This document shows positions 57,075-64,000 of a stretch of DNA of 64,000 bases, one piece after another. The notes under the pieces are model-generated. The model searched no databases, was not told where the DNA came from, and was given only the letters and a program-made list of their open reading frames with translations. The position numbers and the translations under genes were made by a program. Every line of letters begins with the position of its first letter. Within the stretch, counting starts at the first letter, position 1. This DNA is from Musa acuminata AAA Group (Eukaryota > Streptophyta > Magnoliopsida > Zingiberales > Musaceae), in the NCBI RefSeq assembly GCF_036884655.1, contig NC_088340.1, positions 10,513,501 to 10,577,500 of the forward strand. The letters are read 5' to 3'.

Positions 57075-58658
57075 ATGGCTTACTCCGGCATGCAAGAGGG
57101 CCATTCTATTGCACGACCACCTTTGTTTAATAGGTCGGATTACACATATTGGAAGACTCGCATGAGGATCTTCCTCATTTCTATGGACTTTGAGCTTTGG
57201 TCTATTGTCGAGAATGGATTTCAAAAATCTTCTCTTCGGATGAGCGAATGGAATGAATCGGAAAAAAAGGTTTTTACTTTAAATGCAAAGGCTATGAATG
57301 CCTTGTTTTGTGCACTAGATAAAAATAAATTTAATCGCGTTTCAATTTGTGATTCGGCTTTTGATATTTGGAGAACTCTTGAAGTCACTCATGAAGGCAC
57401 TAGCCGAGTGAAAGAGTCCAAAATCAACATCCTTGTGCACTCTTACAAACTTTTTCGAATGAAACCAAGTGAGTCCATCGGAGACATGTACACCCGGTTC
57501 ACGGATGTCATCAATGGACTCAAAGCTCTTGGTAAAGGTTTTACTAACTTTGAACTAGTAACTAAAATCTTAAGATCTCTCCCAAAAAGTTGGGATCCAA
57601 AAGTTACGGCCATTCAAGAGGCCAAAGACCTTAAAACATTCCCTCTTGAAGAACTCATTGGGTCTTTAATGACCTACGAAATGACATGTCAAGCTCATGA
57701 CGAGCTCGAGAACCCCCTTCCAAAGAACAGGAAGGATATGGCACTCACATCACAAGAAGACCACTTGAAATGAACATCAAGTGATGAGGACAGTGACAAT
57801 GACATTGTACTTTTGACTCAAAAATTTAAAAAATATTTAAGAAAGAACAAATTTAAAAATAATACAAAAAATAAATTCAAACACAAGAAGGACCAAGTAA
57901 TTTGCTATGAGTGCAAGAAACCGGGACACTACAAGAACGATTGTCCACAAGCCAAAAAGAAAGCATCAAAGAAGAAGGCGCTCAAGGCAACATGGGATGA
58001 TTCAAGCACGTCCGAAGAAAAGGAGTCCAACACCGAGCAAGTTGCTCATTACGCCCTAATGGCCTTCGAAGAAGAGGTAACGGATTTAATTAATGCAGAT
58101 TTACCTTATCATGAATTATTAAATGCCTTCCATAAGTTATTTGATGAATGTAAGACAATTAGTAGAAAATACAAATTGCTAAAATAGGAGCATGATAGTC
58201 TTACTTGTGATTTTGATAAATTAAAAACTGAATATCATGATAGTCTAGCTCCATGTGCTAAATGCCATGATCTAGAAACTCTCCAAAATGAGAACTTGGT
58301 ACTTAAGGACACCTTGAAGAAATTCGAGGTCGGTAGCAAGTCCTTAAACATGATCCTTACAAATAAGGGTCACGTTCCTAAAAAGAGTGGAATCGGATTT
58401 GTGAGAAGTACTCACCAAAATCCAACCACCTTCATTAAAGGTCCTATCTTACATATTCAACACCAAAGCAATTGCAACTTTTGTTGCAAATATGGACATA
58501 TAACTTACCAATGTCCATTCAAGAAAATTAGTCCGAACAAATTGATTTGGGTTCCTAAAGGAACCATGATTAAGTCTATGCAACATGATAAACAAGTTAG
58601 ATTAGTTTTTGAGGCACCCAAAAGTAAATGGGTACCTAAAAATAATTCCTTCTTGTAG
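57075..58658 (+). pseudogene. Sirevirus G gag with nonsense codons
   Basis: Starts MAYSGMQEGHSIARPP. Same frame throughout, 528 codon positions as in B. Stops: TGA after HLK at 57771-57773 and TAG after KYKLLK at 58185-58187; the frame otherwise continues. Knuckles CYECKKPGHYKNDC (57904-57945) and CNFCCKYGHITYQC (near 58470) are intact. The terminal UAG at 58656-58658 corresponds to that of element B. Without suppression, only a 232-residue N-terminal Gag fragment would be made. Confidence 0.92.
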
Positions 58659-61600
58659 AAACATACACCATCACATGCTAGGAGCAAGAGATGGTATCTT
58701 GATAGTGGATGCTCAAGGCATATGACCGGAGATCCATCCCAATTCTCCAAGCTCACTAGCATGGACGAAGGCTATGTCACCTTCGGAGACAACAACAAAG
58801 GCAAAATCATTGGCAAGGGAACCATAGGTAACAAATCAAGTTTTTCTATTGATGATGTGTTACTGGTTGATGGATTGAAACATAATCTGTTGAGCATTAG
58901 TCAATTATGCGATAAAGGTTATATCGTTAGATTTGAATCAAATATGTGCATTATTGAAAAACCAAATCATAACATGACTATGATTGCTTTAAAACAAAAT
59001 AATGTCTATACCATCAATCTTAATGAACTAAGTAATGAAATGTGTTTCTCTGCCGTAAATGATGATGCTTGGCTTTGGCATAGGAGATTAGGCCATGCAA
59101 GCATGAAAATAATATCTAAAATCTCATCTCAAGAATTAGTACGAGGGATTCCGAATATGAAGTTTATTAAGGATAAGGTATGTGATGCATGTCAACTAGG
59201 CAAACAAATAAAAACAAGCTTCAAACCAAAAAATCAAATTAGCACCACTAGACCATTACAATTGATCCATTTGGACTTATTTGGACCAATTGATACAACA
59301 AGTCTAGGTGGAAGCAAATATGCTTTTGTGATTGTGGATGACTACTCTAGATACACTTGGACCTATTTCTTAGCTCACAAAAGTGATTGCTTCAAGTGTT
59401 TCTCTAAATTTTGTAAACTCACTCAAAACGAAAAAGGCTTCATGATTTCATCAATTCGGAGTGATCACGGTGGTGAATTTCAAAACCGGGACTTTCAAAA
59501 TTTTTGCGAAGTTAATGGGTACAATCACAACTTCTCAACTCTAAGAAATCCTCAACAAAATGGAGTAGTTGAAAGGAAAAATAGAAACCTACAAGAAATG
59601 GCAAGAACTATGTTAAATGAACATAGTTTACCCAAATAGTTTTGGGCCGAAGCCGTAAATACGGCTTGTTACATCATGAATAGGGTCCTAATAAGACCAT
59701 CTCTATCAAAAACTCCCTATGAATTATGGAATAACAAAAAACCAAATATTTCTTATTTTAAAGTTTTTGGATGTAAATGCTTCATTTTAAATGAAAAGGA
59801 TGCCCTAGGTAAATTTGATGCTAAATCCGATGAAGGCATTTTTCTTGGTTACTCCTCCGTTTCTAAAGCCTTTCGTGTCTTTAACAAAAGGACCTTAGTA
59901 ATAGAAGAGTCTATTCATGTAGTTTTTAATGAAATTTCCGATTTAAAGAAAAATGATTTTGATGATGATCTTGGTTTTGATAATTTGAATTTAAATGAAC
60001 CCCCTCCTCAAAATAGCCATTTGAATGCATCTTCTTCCGAAATTTCTTTACCCAAAGAATGGAAGTATGTAGATGCTCATCCAAAGGAGCTAGTTATAGG
60101 AGATAAACAAAAGGGGTTCAAACTCGTTCTTCTTTCAAGAATTTTTGTGCTAACGCCGCTTTCCTTTCTCAAATTGAACCTAAATGCATTGACGAAGCCT
60201 TAAAAGATGATTTTTGGGTTATTGCAATGCAAGAAGAATTAAACCAATTTGAGAGGAATGAGATATGGAAGCTTGTTCCTAGACCAAGTGACCACTTAGT
60301 CATAGGTACTAAGTGGGTCTTTAGAAACAAGCAAGACGAAAATGGTATCGTGGTTAGAAACAAGGCTAGATTAGTGGCCAAAGGTTTCAACCAAGAAGAA
60401 GGTATCGATTATGAAGAAACCTTCGCTCCCGTGGCTCGATTAGAAGCCATAAGGATGCTCCTTGCCTATGCTAGTAGTAATAATTTTAAACTATTTCAAA
60501 TGGATGTCAAAAGTGCTTTCTTGAATGGTTTTATTTCCGAAGAAGTATATGTCGAACAACCTCCCGGATTTGAAAATTCACTTCTTCCTAATCATGTATT
60601 CAAATTGACTAAAGCTCTCTATGACTTGAAACAAGCTCCTAGAGCTTGGTATGAAAGGCTTAGTTCCTTTCTTATTTTAAATAATTTTACCAAAGGCAAG
60701 GTTGATACTACATTGTTTATTAAATATTTTAAAAATAATTTTTTTATTGTGCAAATTTATGTTGACGATATTATTTTTGACTCTTCGGATTAATCACTAT
60801 GTGAATCATTTGCCAAATGTATGAGTCATGAATTTGAAATGAGTTTAATGGGTGAATTAACTTTCTTTTTAGGATTACAAATCAAACAACTTAGTGATGG
60901 TATATTTCTTAACCAATCCAAATATACATTAGAATTGTTAAAACGATTTAACATGGATAATTCAAAAGCAATAAACACCCCTATGAGTACTGCGACTAAG
61001 TTAGATATGGATGAAAATAGTGAAAATTTCGATCAAAAAACATATAGGGGAATGATAGGTAGTCTACTCTACCTCACCGTGACTAGACCAGATATTATGT
61101 TTAGTGTAGGACTTTACGCTAGGTTTCAATCTAATCCTAAATTATCTCATCTTAAGAGTGTTAAAAGAATACTTAAGTATCTTAAAGGAACTCCAAATTT
61201 AGGATTGTGGTATCCAAAATCTGAAAAATTCGATCTAATAGCTTATGCAGATGCCGATTTTGGCGGATGCAGGATAGATAGAAAAAGTACATCTGGAACA
61301 TGCCAATTTTTAGGACATGCACTTATTTCTTGGACTTCCAAGAAACAAAATTCAGTTGCAGTATCTACGGCGGAAGTCGAATACATTACTGCAAGTGCAT
61401 GTTATGCACAAGTTATTTGGATGAAAAATATATTAGAAGACTATGGAATTCACTTTAAAAACATTCCCATAAAATGTGATAATACTAGTACCATATGTCT
61501 TACTAAAAATCCAATTCAGCACTCTAGAACTAAGCACATCGACGTTAGGCATCATTTCATACGTGATCATGTCCTTAACAATGATGTTGTTCTAGAATTC

Positions 61601-61702
61601 ATTGACACAAAGCATCAATTAGCAGATATATTTACAAAAGCTTTGAACGAAGACCAATTTGAATTCATTAGAAGGGAATTAGGTATGTTAAATTGTCCCT
61701 AA
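58659..61702 (+). pseudogene. Sirevirus G pol with stops and a frameshift
   Basis: Collinear with the Pol of B in the gag frame after the UAG: protease [16 protein letters not shown]...CDACQLGK, integrase IRSDHGG and [21 protein letters not shown] and YVDDIIF, RNase H ADADFGG and CDNTST. Lesions: TAG at 59637-59639 (tyrosine position in LPKYFWAE), a one-base loss near 60115 that shifts the frame, and TAA at 60791-60793. The ending ELGMLNCP matches the family. Catalytic residues themselves are still present. Confidence 0.92.
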
Positions 61703-62640
61703 AAATAAACTTGTTTGAATGGATTTTCCGTAAAGTTTTTCATCCTCTCTCTGTTCCTCGTTGAATCTGATCCTTCTCTTTCAATTCTAAATGACATGTT
61801 AAATTATCTTATCCTATCTTGAGTCAAACACGACTCCCATCTGATCAAGATTAATGATTTTATAATATTTTATGAATCTCGAAATTGATTTTGATGGCTT
61901 GATTATGAGTTTCAAGTTGACGATGTAAATTTAAATGAGTTTGTATTCGAATTATGATCTTGACTTATTGGAGTTACTACTTGATATTTTTTAATCACAA
62001 TCTATTCCTTGCACACCTACAATTTGTGTTATTTATAGAAAGAAGAGATTTGATAAAATGGATGAATGCTGAATTTTCCTTTAGGTGAACTCTACGTAAA
62101 TATTTTAGCATACTTAATTTTGGATGATGGATTTTTGTATGATCAATGCTGAATTCCTGATATTATAATCACAAGTTATATTCTTCAAGTCTCATTCCCT
62201 TTTTGTTGATGACAAAGGGGGAGAAAAGTGATGACTTGTACCATTTTGATAGCATGACTTATATGAATTTCAAAAGCATGTGTGATATGAATGTCTTATA
62301 TGCCTTGCAAAATCCTTGAGAATATCGTAAGATTGATTGATCATATTGAAAGCTTGCCTTACATTTATATCATGAAATTCATATTGAAAATATTTATCTC
62401 CTATCGTAGTAAAAATTGTCTCTTATCATTCTACTTGAAAATGATTTTCATCGAAGTTTTGTATTTACTATTGCTTAATGAGAATAACGATAAGTTCTAC
62501 GGTTAGAACTTATCGGTTTATGCTTGAATTCTATGGATGGAATTCAAGTGTTTTCATCTTCTCATAATATGGCATATAGATAGGGGGAGTTATGTTTAAC
62601 TCCGTCATCAATTGATTGTCATCATCAAAAAGGGGGAGAT
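61703..62640 (+). other. Sirevirus G 3' internal non-coding region with PPT
   Basis: AT-rich, no ORF. PPT-like AAAGGGGGAGAA at 62214-62225, preceded by TTTTTGTTGATGAC, and the true PPT (A5, G5, AGAT) at 62627-62640. Confidence 0.88.
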
Positions 62641-63824
62641 TGTTGATGATAAAATCAATTGATGGGTTAATTGATCTAATCCATATTATTGAGTTAAGTG
62701 TGTAGGATTAACTACGATAACCAGAAAACACAAAGCAAGAATACCGGAGTCAAGATCGATGGACGTTTAAGAGTCCGAAGAATCGTCGGAGATGCTGCCG
62801 GAACCAACCGAAAAGAAATCGGAAACCTATCGGAATTTTCGGAAGTTCACCGAAGAGATCGTCGGAGGTTCACGGAGATCACCGAGAAGGCTTGGCTACT
62901 CGTTAAAGTCATCACAAGATCGGGAGCTTGCAGGGAGTCCGTCGAAAGAAGTTCGTCGGAAAGCTCGCCGGAACAAGACTCGACGTTCGCGGTTGAAAAC
63001 TTGCTTAGGATATTTTTTTGTTATGTAGTTCACTTGTAATTAGGATTAGGATTAAGAGATAATCCTATATCCTGGTTAGGGGCCAACTGGGCCCAAAGTC
63101 AGATTTGGTTTGGGCTAAAATTAAGCCAAACCAATGAATCGGAGAGCCAGGCGGTGCCACCGCCTGGCTGGGCGGTAGCACCGCCCAGCACCCGAGAGCT
63201 GGGCGGTGACACCTCCTGGGCTGGGCGGTTGCACCGTCCAACACCCAAGCACTGGGCGGTGGCACCGCTTGGCTGGGTGGTGGCACCGCCAGCATCGGGA
63301 ACATAAGAGAATTCAAATTTTTTGGAGCCCAAATTTGAATCCTCTTGAGGCCTATAAATACCCCTCAAGTCTCAGCTGAGAATACAACTCTTTGAGCAAC
63401 AAGTGATTGAGAGAAAAGTCTTAGAAGAGTCTTTGCCTTTCTTGTTTTCAATTTGCTAGAGAGTTCTCCTCCTTCTTTCTTGCTGAAAATTTGTAAGAGG
63501 TTGAACTGCTTGTAAAAGGTTGTAAGAGGGGTATTTGCCCTTCCATTTCAAGAGATTTGCTAGTAGATATAGGTCATTTGACCGAACCACTCTAAAATCG
63601 GCGTGATCTCTGGTTTGCATTTCATTATTGCTATTTACATTACTGCAAACCTTCTTACATGCTTTAGTTCCTTATTACCTTTGCTGCGCAACTTTAAGAA
63701 TATGCTTTCAAGTTAAGCTTTTCAAGTTCCGTTCTTATCGTACAAAAGATTTGTCGAAACCAACGTTTTAATCCGCTGCACTAATTCACCCCCCCCCCCT
63801 CTTAGTGCCGCTCCGATCCTAACA
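62641..63824 (+). repeat. 3' LTR of Sirevirus G
   Basis: 1184 bp. It starts TGTTGATGATAAAATC: fourteen bases present near the start of the 5' LTR are missing, between TTGA direct repeats. A second deletion of about 40 bp near 63565 removes the right arm of the leader hairpin. TATAAATA 63353-63360; terminal hairpin 63778-63808. Ends at the duplication CATCC. Confidence 0.95.
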
Positions 63825-64000
63825 CATCCTGCTATGTTCAATAGAACGGACTACATATATTGCAAAACTTGTATGCAAATTTTCTTACCTTCTATGAACT
63901 TTGATTTATGGAATATCGTTGAAAATAATTTTGAAAAGTCTTCCAAACCAATAAACAAATGGAATGATTTGAAGAAGAAGATTTTTTCTTTGAATGCTAA
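63825..64000 (+). pseudogene. Sirevirus F gag, continuation after the G insertion
   Basis: In frame with 55745-55789: PAMFNRTDYIYCKTCMQIFL, MNFDLWNIVENNFEKSS and KWNDLKKKIFSLNA match the Gag N-terminal domain. It is open to the window edge, though a tryptophan of the YWKTR motif is changed to cysteine. Confidence 0.85.

Larger units (their letters stand above)
55790..63824 (+). mobile_element. Sirevirus G, structurally complete, coding region broken
   Basis: 8035 bp. LTRs 55790-57022 and 62641-63824, primer-binding site, gag, UAG, pol, non-coding region and PPT, with the perfect duplication CATCC (55785-55789 and 63825-63829). It inserted into the gag of Sirevirus F. LTR sequence is close to identical apart from two deletions in the 3' LTR, yet gag-pol has four nonsense codons besides the gag/pol UAG and one frameshift. 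Its LTR is shorter than and divergent from those of B and D, so it is a separate subfamily. Confidence 0.95.
54646..64000 (+). mobile_element. Sirevirus F, 5'-truncated, split by Sirevirus G and leaving the window
   Basis: LTR sequence 54646-55696 lacks the first about 120 bp of the LTR. Then come a mutated PBS (55697-55710, CATATCAGAGC) and the first codons of gag to 55789. Sirevirus G (55790-63824) interrupts, with the duplication CATCC, and gag continues in frame at 63825-64000. Confidence 0.88.

Overview
This is nuclear DNA of a flowering plant, probably a monocot. I base that on two intron-containing plant genes (a class II formin and a group IIa WRKY factor), tRNA-Met-primed LTR retrotransposons with plant Copia and Gypsy signatures, and GC-rich WRKY exons beside AT-rich introns. 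The dominant repeats are Sirevirus (SIRE/Maximus-type Copia) elements. Such elements are abundant in banana and its relatives, but the species is only a guess.

Layout. Positions 1-22,235 are a nest of retrotransposons. An old Copia element (called T, + strand) was entered by Sirevirus A (+ strand, 3' end at 8446) and by the full-length Sirevirus B (- strand, 9143-18708, target duplication TACAC). Sirevirus A was itself entered by a small Ty3/Gypsy element (609-4432, duplication AATCT), and its 3' LTR by a solo LTR (6878-8189, duplication GAATC). Positions 22,236-40,560 are a gene island: a 17-exon class II formin (+, 23270-34655), a tRNA-Pro-derived pseudogene, and a 4-exon WRKY gene (-, 36099-37189) with a TATA box and six W-boxes upstream, followed by AT-rich sequence with microsatellites. 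Positions 40,560-64,000 are a second nest. Sirevirus E (-) is decayed and carries a broken extra gene. It was split by the non-autonomous Sirevirus D (+, 42719-50484, duplication ATAAA). Then come a fragment of the T-type LTR and the start of Sirevirus F (+), split by the complete Sirevirus G (+, 55790-63824, duplication CATCC); F runs off the right edge.

Function. Both cellular genes look intact. The formin joins a PTEN-like/C2 module, a proline-rich FH1 and an FH2 actin-nucleating domain. The WRKY factor has a leucine-zipper-like N-terminus and a canonical WRKYGQK zinc-finger domain. Only Sirevirus B has open gag and pol; D has an open but knuckle-less gag and no pol; G has complete structure but several stops.

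The most interesting shared signals are in the Sirevirus non-coding and junction sequences: (1) a single in-frame UAG separates gag from pol at the same place in three copies; (2) a small hairpin with compensatory base changes lies about 190-215 nt downstream of the TATA box in nine LTR copies; (3) a second hairpin with a C-rich loop lies just before the LTR end in ten copies; (4) a purine-rich PPT-like motif is repeated upstream of the true PPT. Exon boundaries were placed by eye from splice consensus, reading frame and recalled family sequence. No alignment, transcript or database search was available.
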